From positions 434,001-498,000 of the forward strand of contig NZ_QBKH01000002.1 of the NCBI RefSeq assembly GCF_003054045.1: a stretch of 64,000 nt of DNA, read 5' to 3'. Origin of the DNA: Sphingobacterium faecium (GTDB taxonomy: Bacteria; Bacteroidota; Bacteroidia; Sphingobacteriales; Sphingobacteriaceae). The notes under the pieces are model-generated. The model was not told the origin of the DNA. It saw nothing but the letters and a program-made list of their open reading frames with translations, and searched no databases. The translations under genes were made by a program, and so were the position numbers. The number at the start of each line of letters is the position of its first letter. Position 1 is the stretch's first letter. Below, one piece after another: positions 1-9,880 of the stretch.

Positions 1-1
1 C

Positions 2-850
2 AGTGGAAATAATACGCAGTATGATCGTACACCAAAACATGTTGGTTTTCCGTCGGCAGCTCAAGGTGGTGGTGCACTCGGAGCAACTCAATTCATCGTC
101 GATGCTTATTTTATGAAAAATGGATTGCCTATTTCTGATCCTAAATCAACGTATTCGGAAGAGGGATTTGTCAACTATAAGGCTCCATATGATCCGGCAG
201 AGCGTACCACATACAGGATGTATGTCAATCGCGAACCACGTTTTTATGTCGGGATCACTTACAGTGGAAGCTATTGGTTGAACCAAGCTAATAGTAGTGC
301 TCCAGTCATTTCTTTGTTCAACTATAGTGGTAATTCAGGAAGATCACAAAGTACATCCGATGTTACACCTACAGGTTACACGGTGAGAAAGAATGTAGGA
401 TCTAATGGTAACAGCAGAGGAGCGCTATTGTTAAGATTAGCAAATATATATCTGAATTATGCAGAGGCGCTCAATGAATCTTCACCTGGACATGCAGATA
501 TTTTAAAATATGTAAATCTGATCCGCAAACGTGCGGGCGTACCTGGATACGGTGAAGGAGATGTTGCCATTCCTGTGGGGCAGGTAGCGATGCGTGACGC
601 TATTCGAAAAGAACGTCAGGTAGAATTAGCTTTTGAAAATGTCCGTTATTTTGATGCACGCCGTTGGAAGATTGCTGAAAATACGGCTAGTACTGCTGTG
701 TATGGAATGAATCTCAATGCAGACGGTAATGACTTCTTTAAACGGACACTTATTGAAACTAGGATATTTAAAAAACGGGATTATTTATTCCCAATTCCAA
801 ATAACGAAGTATTGAAGAATGAAAAGTTAGTTCAGAATGCAGGTTGGTAA
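2..850 (+). CDS. SusD/RagB-family outer-membrane lipoprotein, C-terminal part (5' end outside window)
   Basis: The open frame runs from the window edge to a TAA, so the gene is truncated on the left and its lipoprotein signal is not visible. The remaining 282 codons have the SusD C-terminal pattern: a helical segment with LRLANIYLNYAEALNE, then ERQVELAFENVRYFDARRW and a final FPIPNNEV stretch before the terminal NAGW. SusD proteins cap a SusC TonB-dependent transporter and bind glycans at the cell surface. The partner susC should lie just upstream of the window. A hairpin terminator follows. The next gene is a GH92 mannosidase, which suggests a mannose-containing glycan as substrate (inference). 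Confidence 0.93.
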   Translation, partial: SGNNTQYDRTPKHVGFPSAAQGGGALGATQFIVDAYFMKNGLPISDPKSTYSEEGFVNYKAPYDPAERTTYRMYVNREPRFYVGITYSGSYWLNQANSSAPVISLFNYSGNSGRSQSTSDVTPTGYTVRKNVGSNGNSRGALLLRLANIYLNYAEALNESSPGHADILKYVNLIRKRAGVPGYGEGDVAIPVGQVAMRDAIRKERQVELAFENVRYFDARRWKIAENTASTAVYGMNLNADGNDFFKRTLIETRIFKKRDYLFPIPNNEVLKNEKLVQNAGW

Positions 851-867
851 TGTTTGTTTGTAATCGA

Positions 868-896
868 ATCAAGGTCCTTTTAGGACCTTGATTTAT
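868..896 (+). terminator. Rho-independent terminator after the truncated susD
   Basis: An 11-bp perfect stem (868-878 with 882-892) is followed by a T-rich run, 18 bases after the susD stop codon. It separates the SusD transcript from the downstream GH92 gene. Confidence 0.8.
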
Positions 897-1044
897 TTAT
901 TGCGGAGCATCTCAACTATCTTTTTTTTAATAATAATCGGAGCTTATTTAGGAGTTAACGTGAAGATGTGTAAATTTAGAAAAAACTATTTTTAAAGATT
1001 AAAGCATGACCTTTGTCTATTTGATCGAAAAGAAAAACAACATA

Positions 1045-3333
1045 ATGAATTTAAAAAAAATTGTAGGATCGCTTGTTTTCATGTTCTCCATCTGTGTAAG
1101 TGGAGCACAATCTCTTAGTCCAGTTGATTATGTCAACCCATTGATCGGTACCCAGTCCAAGTACGAATTATCCAATGGCAACACCTACCCGGCTATTGCT
1201 GTGCCCTGGGGAATGAATTTTTGGACGCCTCAGACCGGTAATATGGGCGATGGTTGGGTATATACTTATACCGCCGATAAAATTAAAGGTTTTAAACAAA
1301 CCCATCAGCCAAGTCCATGGAATAATGATTATGGACAATTTTCAATCATGCCGACAACAGGTGAACCTGTCTTTGATCAAGAGAAACGTGCAAGCTGGTT
1401 TTCACATAAAGCAGAAATCGTGAAACCTTATTTATACAGCGTTTATTTAGCGGATTGGGATGTAACGACAGAGTTGACGCCATCGCAACGCGGAGCGATA
1501 TTTCGTTTTACATTTCCTAAGACAGCAGAAGCAAATATCGTTGTCGATGCTTTTGATAAAGGATCTTATGTAAAAATAATTCCAGAGGAAAATAAAATTA
1601 TAGGATATAATACTCGTAATAGTGGTGGTGTACCAGAAAATTTTAAAAATTATTTTGTAATCGTTTTTGATCGTGCTTTTGATTTTAAAGCTGCGGTCAA
1701 AAGTGGTGCGATCAAAAGTAATGTATTGGAATTAGAGGACAATCACGCCGGAGCCATCATCGGATTTAAAAATTTAAAAAGAGGCGAACAAGTTTTAGCT
1801 CGAGTAGCATCATCATTTATCAGTTTTGAACAGGCAGAACTCAATCTAAAAGAAGTAAATGGTAAAACATTTGATGAAATTGCAACCGCAGGAAAAGCCA
1901 AATGGAATGAGGTCTTAGGACGTATTGAGGTCACAGATCCAGATATAGATCGTTTAAAAACTTTTTATTCCTGTTTATACCGTTCGACTTTATTTCCACG
2001 TGATTTTTCTGAGATAGACCGTCAAGGCAACCGCGTGCACTATAGCCCTTATAATGGTCAGGTACTTCCTGGTGAGATGTTTACCGACACGGGGTTTTGG
2101 GATACATTCAGAAGCTTGTTTCCTCTGTTAAATTTAGTGTATCCCGAGATGAATGATCGGATGCAAGCGGGTTTGGTAAACGCCTATAAGGAAAGTGGAT
2201 TTCTACCGGAGTGGGCTTCACCAGGACATCGCGAATCGATGATCGGTAATAATTCTGCTTCAATCGTTGCTGATGCTTTTGTGACAGGGAGAAAAGGGTA
2301 CGATGCCCATTTATTATGGGATGCCGTCGTGCACGGAGCACATCATGCGCATCCTAAAATTTCGGCAACCGGAAGGTTTGGTCATGAGGTCTATAATCAA
2401 ATGGGTTTTATTCCCGTCGATAAAAATATCGATCAAAATGTGGCAAGAACACTGGAGTATGCATACAACGATTGGAGTATCTATCAATTTGGTAAAGCAT
2501 TGGGCAAACCAGCATCTGAAATAGACATCTATGCAAAGCGTGCCATGAATTATAAAAATATTTATGATGCCGAGACAAAATTGATGCGAGGTAAAAAATC
2601 CGATGGTACTTTTATTGCACCTTTTGATCCAAGCGCTTGGTCAAAAGAATATACCGAGGGAAATGCTTGGCATTGGAGCTTTTGCGTATTTCATGATCCT
2701 CAAGGACTGATTGATCTGATGGGAGGTAAACAATCATTTAATGCGATGTTAGATACCGTATTTGTGATCCCAAGTTATGAAGGTATGAAAAGTAGAAGCA
2801 TGATTCATGAAATGCGTGAAATGCAGATCATGAATATGGGACAGTATGCGCATGGCAACCAACCGATTCAGCATATGCCTTATCTATATAATTATGCTGC
2901 TGAACCTTGGAAAGCACAATATTGGGTCCGAAAAATAATGGATAAGCTTTATCTGCCTACTCCAGATGGTTACTGCGGTGATGAGGATAATGGACAGACA
3001 TCTGCATGGTACGTTTTTTCAGCGTTAGGTTTTTATCCCGTAGCACCAGGATCGGGAGAATATGTACTGGGGTCGCCACAATTTCAATCCGTTAAGTTAA
3101 AATTGCAGAATGGGAAAGTATTGACAATTGATGCCACCAATCAAGACAAAGGAAATGTATATGTCAATCAAGTCAAGATCAATGGAAAATCGTATACTAA
3201 AAACTTTTTTAGGTATGAGGAACTGATAAAGGGGGCGAAAATACAATTTGATATGTCTGATCAGCCCAATAAAAAAAGAGGAATAAAGGATGAAGATGCT
3301 CCTTATTCCTTTAGTAAAATAGAATTAAAGTAA
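1045..3333 (+). CDS. Secreted GH92 alpha-mannosidase
   Basis: A 762-aa glycoside hydrolase of family GH92, calcium-dependent exo-acting alpha-mannosidases that trim mannans and N-glycans. The start at 1045 is preferred to the in-frame ATG at 1006 because it gives a standard signal peptide (residues 1-20, ending near SGA-Q). The N-terminal VNPLIGT motif, GFLPEWASPG, EGNAWHW (Glu538, equivalent to the family's catalytic acid) and GDEDNGQTSAWYVFS (Asp646 and Asp648, equivalent to the catalytic base region) are all present. Length is normal for the family. It lies between a SusD gene and a complete glycan-uptake locus, each separated by a terminator, so it is probably transcribed alone. There is no lipobox, so it is likely periplasmic or secreted. 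Confidence 0.95.
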   Translation: MNLKKIVGSLVFMFSICVSGAQSLSPVDYVNPLIGTQSKYELSNGNTYPAIAVPWGMNFWTPQTGNMGDGWVYTYTADKIKGFKQTHQPSPWNNDYGQFSIMPTTGEPVFDQEKRASWFSHKAEIVKPYLYSVYLADWDVTTELTPSQRGAIFRFTFPKTAEANIVVDAFDKGSYVKIIPEENKIIGYNTRNSGGVPENFKNYFVIVFDRAFDFKAAVKSGAIKSNVLELEDNHAGAIIGFKNLKRGEQVLARVASSFISFEQAELNLKEVNGKTFDEIATAGKAKWNEVLGRIEVTDPDIDRLKTFYSCLYRSTLFPRDFSEIDRQGNRVHYSPYNGQVLPGEMFTDTGFWDTFRSLFPLLNLVYPEMNDRMQAGLVNAYKESGFLPEWASPGHRESMIGNNSASIVADAFVTGRKGYDAHLLWDAVVHGAHHAHPKISATGRFGHEVYNQMGFIPVDKNIDQNVARTLEYAYNDWSIYQFGKALGKPASEIDIYAKRAMNYKNIYDAETKLMRGKKSDGTFIAPFDPSAWSKEYTEGNAWHWSFCVFHDPQGLIDLMGGKQSFNAMLDTVFVIPSYEGMKSRSMIHEMREMQIMNMGQYAHGNQPIQHMPYLYNYAAEPWKAQYWVRKIMDKLYLPTPDGYCGDEDNGQTSAWYVFSALGFYPVAPGSGEYVLGSPQFQSVKLKLQNGKVLTIDATNQDKGNVYVNQVKINGKSYTKNFFRYEELIKGAKIQFDMSDQPNKKRGIKDEDAPYSFSKIELK

Positions 3334-3421
3334 TGTAATCATTGTTCATCATCTCCAGATCAAAATTGTACTAGGAGTTGGTATACTGATACACACAATG
3401 GCATCAAATGGATGGCACTGT

Positions 3422-3460
3422 AAAAATGGGGTAGGCAATTTTTTGTCTACCCCATTTTTG
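3422..3460 (+). terminator. Rho-independent terminator after the GH92 gene
   Basis: A 17-bp stem with one G-U pair (3422-3438 with 3443-3459) has a short T loop and a T run. It sits between the mannosidase and the regulator gene at 3516 and fits plus-strand transcription. Confidence 0.85.
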
Positions 3461-3515
3461 TGAATTTAAGGTAAAATATGATATATTTATCGGCAATCAC
3501 GGGGGGATTTAAATA

Positions 3516-5144
3516 ATGACTAAACGCTTAGCAGTTCTTTTTTTACTTTATTTTTTTGTTTTTACGGGTATTGCCCAAGATTTGAGTGATAGTACAAGTG
3601 TCTATCGCAAATTGGAGTATGTCATGGAAAATCAAGAACTTTATGTGAAAAAGAAAGAAGATCAAATCGCCAGACTTAAAAAGGAAGCGGTCATGATCCA
3701 ACATGATAAAAATTTATATCTGAACAAAAACTACGAAATATTTAAAAGTTACAAAAAATTTCAATCTGATTCGGCTCTCCATTATATCATGCTTTGCAGG
3801 AAATTGGCTTTGAACAAATCAGATTCCTTAGCAGTTGTGATTAATCTGGATCTAGCTTGGATCTATTCTTCAATAGGCCGTTATATCGAGGCAGCTCAGG
3901 TGTTGGCCCAATTGCAGTCTCAGACTTTACCTCAGGCACTGTTACCCAAATATTATGAAATTTACAGTGCCTTTTACAGTCATTATGGACAAAGCAATAA
4001 TCATGATAAATATTATCAGGCAAGTGAACGCTATCGGGATTCTCTCCTCATGGTTCTTAATCCAACATCTTCTGAATATAAAAGTACAATTGCCATTAAA
4101 ACCCTATTTCAGGGAAAGCGAGATGAGGCGAAGGCATTATTTAAGTCCATGTGGGTAGATCATGAAGAAAATTTAGAACAAAGGGCACTTATAGCCTATT
4201 TCATGGGATTGATCTATAAGCAAGAAAAGAATATTGTGGCTCAACGCTATTATTTTGCTCGCTCAGCGATTGCTGATATTGAAATTGCTAATCGAGATAA
4301 TGCTTCTTTACAAGACTTGGCTTTGACTTATTATGAATTACGGGATTTTGATCATGCATTCAAATTTATTGAAAAAGCAATTGATGATGCCATGGGTTGT
4401 AATGTTCGTTATCGTATCGTTGAGGGTACCTCTTTTTATCCGATTATCAATGCCGCTTATCAGAAAAAAATTAATACCCAAAATAAGCAATTGCAAATGA
4501 TGCTTTTTGTCATTAGTTTTTTATCGGTGATTTTGATTATTGGTTTGATATTTATCTTTAGGCAAGTACAGCGATTGCGGCAAACAAGAGAGGAGCTATC
4601 GGTGACCAATACCAATTTACGAAAGTTGAACGATGAGATCAATCATAAAAATAGTCAACTTTCCGAATCGAATCATATAAAAGAGGAGTATATAGCCCAA
4701 TTTTTTGATCTCTGCTCCAATTATATTGACAAAATGGAAGACATCCGTAAAGCGCTTCTTAAAAAAGCAAGTGCGCAACACTGGGATGCGATCAAAGATC
4801 AATTGAAATCCACACAGATGGTCGAGCGGGAAGTACAGCAGTTGTATATTAATTTTGATCGTATTTTCTTAAATCTTTATCCTTCATTTGTATTAGACTT
4901 CAATAAACTCCTCGCCCCAGAAGAGCAAATTCTACCGAAGAAGGGTGAGTTTTTAAATACCGAACTTCGTATTTTTGCATTGATCCGACTAGGTATTACG
5001 GACAGTGTAAAGATTGCCAGTTTTTTACGATACTCGTTGCGAACGGTGTATAACTACCGAACCAAAGTTCGCAATAAAGCGATCGGAAATCGCGATGATT
5101 TTGAAGATTTTGTCCGCCAGATAGGCGTAATTGATCGTTCTTAA
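3516..5144 (+). CDS. Membrane-spanning TPR/DUF6377-type transcriptional regulator of the adjacent glycan locus
   Basis: A 542-aa protein with a signal peptide (cleavage near GIA-Q21), a periplasmic helical TPR-like region to about residue 320, one membrane helix (about 327-349), a coiled coil and a cytoplasmic end with a helix-turn-helix-like segment (about 487-525, containing RLGITDSVKIASFLRYSLRT). The C-terminal block looks like DUF6377. This layout suggests a one-protein sensor: ligand on the periplasmic side, DNA binding inside. It sits directly upstream of, and in the same direction as, a SusC/SusD/GH30 operon, the usual place for a locus-specific regulator. The architecture is seen; the target operon is inferred. 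It lacks histidine-kinase motifs, so it is not a hybrid two-component system. Confidence 0.85.
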   Translation: MTKRLAVLFLLYFFVFTGIAQDLSDSTSVYRKLEYVMENQELYVKKKEDQIARLKKEAVMIQHDKNLYLNKNYEIFKSYKKFQSDSALHYIMLCRKLALNKSDSLAVVINLDLAWIYSSIGRYIEAAQVLAQLQSQTLPQALLPKYYEIYSAFYSHYGQSNNHDKYYQASERYRDSLLMVLNPTSSEYKSTIAIKTLFQGKRDEAKALFKSMWVDHEENLEQRALIAYFMGLIYKQEKNIVAQRYYFARSAIADIEIANRDNASLQDLALTYYELRDFDHAFKFIEKAIDDAMGCNVRYRIVEGTSFYPIINAAYQKKINTQNKQLQMMLFVISFLSVILIIGLIFIFRQVQRLRQTREELSVTNTNLRKLNDEINHKNSQLSESNHIKEEYIAQFFDLCSNYIDKMEDIRKALLKKASAQHWDAIKDQLKSTQMVEREVQQLYINFDRIFLNLYPSFVLDFNKLLAPEEQILPKKGEFLNTELRIFALIRLGITDSVKIASFLRYSLRTVYNYRTKVRNKAIGNRDDFEDFVRQIGVIDRS

Positions 5145-5264
5145 CGATCAATTAAGTACTTTTTGACTTATATATATTTTTGCAAAATCCTCATTTATAA
5201 TTATTTAAAAAAATAATCCAGTACTTTTTAAGATTGCACCCTTTTATTCCGATTGGGGTTCTAG

Positions 5265-5272
5265 TAGCTTTG
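5265..5272 (+). promoter_or_regulatory. Candidate -7 promoter element (TAnnTTTG) for the susC operon
   Basis: TAGCTTTG matches the Bacteroidota -7 consensus TAnnTTTG, 80 bases upstream of the susC start. No strong -33 element is visible at the expected distance. Transcription would start near 5279. Confidence 0.45.
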
Positions 5273-5276
5273 TTTG

Positions 5277-5304
5277 AGCCACAGAGCGGGGGAACTCTAT
5301 GGCT
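5277..5304 (+). promoter_or_regulatory. Leader hairpin at the predicted 5' end of the susC transcript
   Basis: Two short stems (5277-5281 with 5300-5304; 5083-style inner stem 5283-5286 with 5295-5298) enclose a G-rich loop and are separated by one C/A mismatch. If the TAGCTTTG promoter is used, the mRNA would begin almost at this hairpin. It could stabilise the 5' end or affect translation. The structure is seen; the function is inferred. Confidence 0.35.
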
Positions 5305-5352
5305 ATTTGAGTAGTTCTCAAACTAATTCTAGAAACCATTTTATAAATACTT

Positions 5353-8331
5353 ATGATTTTCTTTACTAAGAAAGCAACTCTTTTTATGTGGCTAATTTGT
5401 TTCTTTGCGATGATGGGTCCATCTTTTGCTCAGGATAGATTGCAGATCAGTGGGCGTGTCATTGACGCTCAAGATCAGAAACCATTAGGTGGAGTGACGA
5501 TTGTTCAAAAAGGAACAACAAATGGCGTATCTTCCCAAGAAGATGGACGCTTTCAAATTTCGGTTCCAGCAGGAACGACCCTTTTAGTGACCTATGTCGG
5601 TTATGACAGCAAAGAGGTACTAGCAAATACCAGTAATCTTACCGTACAGTTAAGTGCATCGACCAATGTGTTAGACGACGTCGTAGTGATTGGATATGGC
5701 TCTGTCAAACGAAAAGATGTCACTACTGCTATCTCATCGGTATCAACCAAAGATCTTGAAAAAAGACCGATCGTCAATGTGGGGCAAGCGATCCAAGGGA
5801 AAGCAGCGGGTGTAGCCGTGATGCAACCGAATGGTGCACCAGGAGGTCAGATGAATATCCGTGTACGTGGAACAACTTCTTTTAATGGAAGTAATGATCC
5901 GTTGTATGTAGTCGATGGTGTACCTGTGGATAACATCAAATTCCTATCACCCAATGATGTGACCGATATTCAAATTCTCAAAGATGCATCTTCTGCCGCT
6001 ATTTATGGATCAAGAGCTGCCAATGGCGTCGTTCTGATCACGACTAAAACTGGTAAAGTTGGCGAAGGAAAAATTACATTTGGAGCGCAATTGACATCCA
6101 ATATCGTGAACAATACCGTGAATGTGTTGAATACGGAACAATATCGAGATCTTCAAAATGAAATTGGTATGGTCAATCTTCCTGTTGGATTGACAGATCA
6201 AACCGATTGGTTTAAAGAAACCTATAAAACGGGTATCCAACAAAACTATCAATTGACGATTTCAGATGGTACGGAGAAATTAAGATATTATCTTTCTGGA
6301 GGATTCACAGATGACAAAGGAACATTAAAAGGTTCGTTTTTTAAACGTTATAATTTTAAAGCTAATATTGACAATCAAGTCCGTAAATGGTTAAAAGTTA
6401 ATGCCAATGTTACCTATTCTGATTACAATGATAATGGTATTACATCCGGTTTAGGTTCTAATCGAGGAGGAGTGGTGACTGCTGTGATTACAACACCAAC
6501 TTATGCACCAATATGGGATCCAACGGATCCGGAGCGTTACTATAATAATTTCTATGGAATCAATAATATCACGAGCCCTATTGAAAATCTAGCGAGAACA
6601 AAATATAACAACAATCGCGAAAATAGAATATTAGCATCGGGAAGTGCCTTGATCACCTTTGATCCCAATTTGAATTTTAAATCTTCCTTTACTTTAGATC
6701 GTAGAAATGGTTTATTGACTACTTTTTTAGATCCGTTGACAACGACGTGGGGGAGAAATCAATATGGTGAAGCATCAGATATCCGTAATATGAATACGGT
6801 ATTGACATGGGATAATGTGTTGACCTATAACAAAAGATTTGGAAAGCACCATATCGAAGCTATGGCTGGTTCTTCCTGGACAGATTCAAAATATACCAAT
6901 AGCTATATCAATGGATCGCACTATGCAAACGGTTTGATACAAACATTGAATGCAGCAAACATGATTTCTTGGAATGGTACAGGATCTGGCGCTTCCAATT
7001 GGGGGATCATGTCCTATTTCGCAAGGGCCATGTACAATTACGATGGTAAATATCTGTTGACAGCAAACATGCGTGCAGATGGTTCTTCCAAATTAAATCC
7101 AAATGATCGTTGGGGTTATTTCCCTTCTGTTTCTGCAGCATGGAGACTTTCATCAGAAGATTTCTTAAAAGATGTGGAATGGATTGATGACTTAAAGATA
7201 AGAGGTGGATGGGGACAAACAGGTAATCAATCGGGTCTGGGCGATTATTCTTACTTAGCTTTCAACGGAATAGAAAGAATAGAATGGTTTAAGGTAGGTC
7301 AAGAACATGCTGTGCCCAATATTACACAGCCCAATACGTTAAGAGCGAAAGATTTAACTTGGGAAACCACAACACAAGCAAATATAGGAGTGGACGTCGC
7401 AGCTTTTCAAAATAGAGTAACCTTGACGTTAGATTATTACCATAAAAAAACAACGAATATGTTGATGGAAGTTTCTCTTCCAGCAGGATCGGCAGCAGCA
7501 AGTGTGATCAAACGTAATGAAGGAGAGATGACGAATAAAGGTCTTGAAATTGCGCTAGGATCAAAAAATTTAGTAGGTGAATTGACATGGAACACTGACT
7601 TTAATATATCATTCAATAAAAATCGTCTCGATAAACTGGTGCTAAGTCAGCTTTATAATGACGCGATGACCAATGACAATGTGCATGATTATGCTGTTCG
7701 AAATGAACCTGGACGTGCATTAGGAGGTTTCTTTGGTTATATCAGTGATGGTGTGAACCCAGAGACCGGTCAGTTGATGTATCGTGATTTGAATGGAGAC
7801 CAAAAAATATCATCTTCTGATAGAACATATATTGGTGATCCAAATCCCAAATTTACTTACGGTATGACCAATAGTTTCTCTTGGAAAAACTTTGATCTCA
7901 GCATATTTATTCAAGGAACTTATGGCAATGATATCTTTAATGCAAGCCGTATGGAAACTGAGGGCATGTATGATGGCCGTAATCAATCTACAGTGGTATT
8001 AGACCGTTGGCGTGTGCCAGGACAGATAACCCATGTACCTAAGGCGGGATTTGATATGAAAAACTCGACTTATTTTGTGGAAGATGGAAGTTATTTGAGA
8101 TTGAAAAATATCTCATTGGGTTATGCTATCGCTCCAGAACGATTGAAAAGAATGGGTATTCAAAAAATACAACCTTATTTATCTGCGAGCAATTTGTTGA
8201 CCTGGACGAAATATTCAGGTATGGACCCTGAAGTCAACCAGTATGGAAACTCTGGACGTGTACAGGGTATAGATTGGGGAACTTATCCGCAAAGTAGATC
8301 ATTTGTAGTTGGGGTAAACGTAGAATTTTAA
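5353..8331 (+). CDS. SusC/RagA-family TonB-dependent outer-membrane transporter (predicted beta-1,6-glucan locus)
   Basis: A 992-aa porin-type importer. It has a signal peptide (cleavage after PSFA), a carboxypeptidase-regulatory-like beta domain (about 30-110), the SusC signature VVVIGYGSVKRKDVT, a plug domain with IRVRGTTSFNGSNDPLYVVDG and a 22-strand-type barrel ending in an aromatic residue (GVNVEF). It imports oligosaccharides using TonB energy. It is the first gene of a tight operon: susD follows after 10 bases, then GH30 and a binding lipoprotein. There are no inactivating changes. Substrate is inferred from the GH30 gene, not from this sequence. Confidence 0.96.
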   Translation: MIFFTKKATLFMWLICFFAMMGPSFAQDRLQISGRVIDAQDQKPLGGVTIVQKGTTNGVSSQEDGRFQISVPAGTTLLVTYVGYDSKEVLANTSNLTVQLSASTNVLDDVVVIGYGSVKRKDVTTAISSVSTKDLEKRPIVNVGQAIQGKAAGVAVMQPNGAPGGQMNIRVRGTTSFNGSNDPLYVVDGVPVDNIKFLSPNDVTDIQILKDASSAAIYGSRAANGVVLITTKTGKVGEGKITFGAQLTSNIVNNTVNVLNTEQYRDLQNEIGMVNLPVGLTDQTDWFKETYKTGIQQNYQLTISDGTEKLRYYLSGGFTDDKGTLKGSFFKRYNFKANIDNQVRKWLKVNANVTYSDYNDNGITSGLGSNRGGVVTAVITTPTYAPIWDPTDPERYYNNFYGINNITSPIENLARTKYNNNRENRILASGSALITFDPNLNFKSSFTLDRRNGLLTTFLDPLTTTWGRNQYGEASDIRNMNTVLTWDNVLTYNKRFGKHHIEAMAGSSWTDSKYTNSYINGSHYANGLIQTLNAANMISWNGTGSGASNWGIMSYFARAMYNYDGKYLLTANMRADGSSKLNPNDRWGYFPSVSAAWRLSSEDFLKDVEWIDDLKIRGGWGQTGNQSGLGDYSYLAFNGIERIEWFKVGQEHAVPNITQPNTLRAKDLTWETTTQANIGVDVAAFQNRVTLTLDYYHKKTTNMLMEVSLPAGSAAASVIKRNEGEMTNKGLEIALGSKNLVGELTWNTDFNISFNKNRLDKLVLSQLYNDAMTNDNVHDYAVRNEPGRALGGFFGYISDGVNPETGQLMYRDLNGDQKISSSDRTYIGDPNPKFTYGMTNSFSWKNFDLSIFIQGTYGNDIFNASRMETEGMYDGRNQSTVVLDRWRVPGQITHVPKAGFDMKNSTYFVEDGSYLRLKNISLGYAIAPERLKRMGIQKIQPYLSASNLLTWTKYSGMDPEVNQYGNSGRVQGIDWGTYPQSRSFVVGVNVEF

Positions 8332-8341
8332 TGGAATAATC

Positions 8342-9865
8342 ATGAAAACAATAGCTATAAAATTATTTTTCAAATTGCTTATCATATCTCTTCTAGCCTC
8401 TTCTTGTTCTTTAAATAGAGATCCATTAGATGGTTATTCGGATGATACTCAAGGAAAGACCGAATCAGGAACTCAGATTGTTTTTAAGAACAAGAGTGAA
8501 GTGGATAATTTCTTAACGGGAATTTATCAACAGATGCGCGACAGACAAGAACATTGGTATGTAGATTTATTACTCATCTCCGAATCACATGCCGACAATG
8601 CCTATGCAGGAACAACAGGGGCTGAGGTTTTACCCTTTGAGAATAATTCCATTGAAGGATCTAACTCCGTTATCGATCGGGATTGGGGTCGTTATTTAGA
8701 AGATATCGCTCGTGCTAACCGATTAATTATTAATATCGATAGTGTAGCAGATAAATCCGTAAGTGATTCGGATATTAAATCATACAAAGCACAAGCTAAA
8801 ATCTTCCGTGCATTAGCGATGTTTGATATGGTACGTATTTTTGGATCTATTCCGGTCATCACGACGCAAGCTGCAGATATTACAGCTGAAAATATTGAAG
8901 AGGTATATCCACAATATTTTCCGTTCCAAAGCACCGAAGAAGAAGCATATCGTCAGATCGAAAAGGATTTAGTGGAAGCATTGGCGGATGCGCCTAATGG
9001 ATCTGCAACTGATAAAACACGGTTTACAAAATCTGTAGCCAAAGCCATGTTAGCAAAAGTATATGCTGAAAAACCGATTCGTGATTATGCCAAAGTAATC
9101 CAATATGTAGATGCACTAACAGCTGATGGCTTTGACTTGAATACCAATTATGCTGATATATATGCGATGAATGCTGGCAACACTGACCTGGCACAGCGCA
9201 ATACACGCGAATCCATATTAGAAGCACAATTTATGCCTGGAGCAGGTAATTGGGCGACATGGATGTTTGGTCGTGATCTGGCAAATTATGAAAATAGCTT
9301 TACATGGGCTAAGTGGGTCACCCCATCTCGAGATTTGATTCAAACTTATGAAAATGATGGTGATCAAATTCGAATGAATCAATCCATCGTCTATTATGTA
9401 GCCAAATGGAGTAATTATTATCCAGCTTCGCATTATCCATTTATGTTCAAACTGCGATCTTCAATGAGCAGTATGGTTAAATTAAGATATGCTGATTTAT
9501 TATTACTAAAAGCCGAAGCATTGATTATGCAGGCCAGTCCAAATTTGACTGCTGCTGCTGAAATTATTGATCGTGTCCGTGAAAGAGTAAAACTTCCAAA
9601 ATTAGATAATGCTACACGAGCAGGCAAAGATCGTATGTTGGAAGCATTATTGAAAGAACGCCGACTGGAATTGGCATTTGAAGGACAGCGTTGGTTTGAC
9701 TTAGTTCGATTGGATAAGGTAGAGTCTGTGATGAATGCTGTATATGCTAAAGATTCAGGACGTAAGTCTCAAGTCTATCCATTTAATCAGTATTCATACC
9801 GCTTGCCTATACCACAAGCCAAGATCGATCAGAATCCAAATTTGGTACAAAATCTAGGATACTAA
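8342..9865 (+). CDS. SusD/RagB-family glycan-binding lipoprotein
   Basis: A 507-aa lipoprotein with lipobox LASSC (Cys22), placing it on the outer-membrane surface as the lid of the SusC transporter encoded 10 bases upstream. The SusD fold shows in the TPR-like helices (KAQAKIFRALAMFDMVRIF) and the C-terminal LRYADLLLLKAEALI, ERRLELAFEGQRWFDLVRL and LPIPQAKIDQNPNLVQN motifs. Length is standard. Fifteen bases separate it from the GH30 gene, indicating one transcript. Confidence 0.96.
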   Translation: MKTIAIKLFFKLLIISLLASSCSLNRDPLDGYSDDTQGKTESGTQIVFKNKSEVDNFLTGIYQQMRDRQEHWYVDLLLISESHADNAYAGTTGAEVLPFENNSIEGSNSVIDRDWGRYLEDIARANRLIINIDSVADKSVSDSDIKSYKAQAKIFRALAMFDMVRIFGSIPVITTQAADITAENIEEVYPQYFPFQSTEEEAYRQIEKDLVEALADAPNGSATDKTRFTKSVAKAMLAKVYAEKPIRDYAKVIQYVDALTADGFDLNTNYADIYAMNAGNTDLAQRNTRESILEAQFMPGAGNWATWMFGRDLANYENSFTWAKWVTPSRDLIQTYENDGDQIRMNQSIVYYVAKWSNYYPASHYPFMFKLRSSMSSMVKLRYADLLLLKAEALIMQASPNLTAAAEIIDRVRERVKLPKLDNATRAGKDRMLEALLKERRLELAFEGQRWFDLVRLDKVESVMNAVYAKDSGRKSQVYPFNQYSYRLPIPQAKIDQNPNLVQNLGY

Positions 9866-9880
9866 TTAATTTAAAACTTT

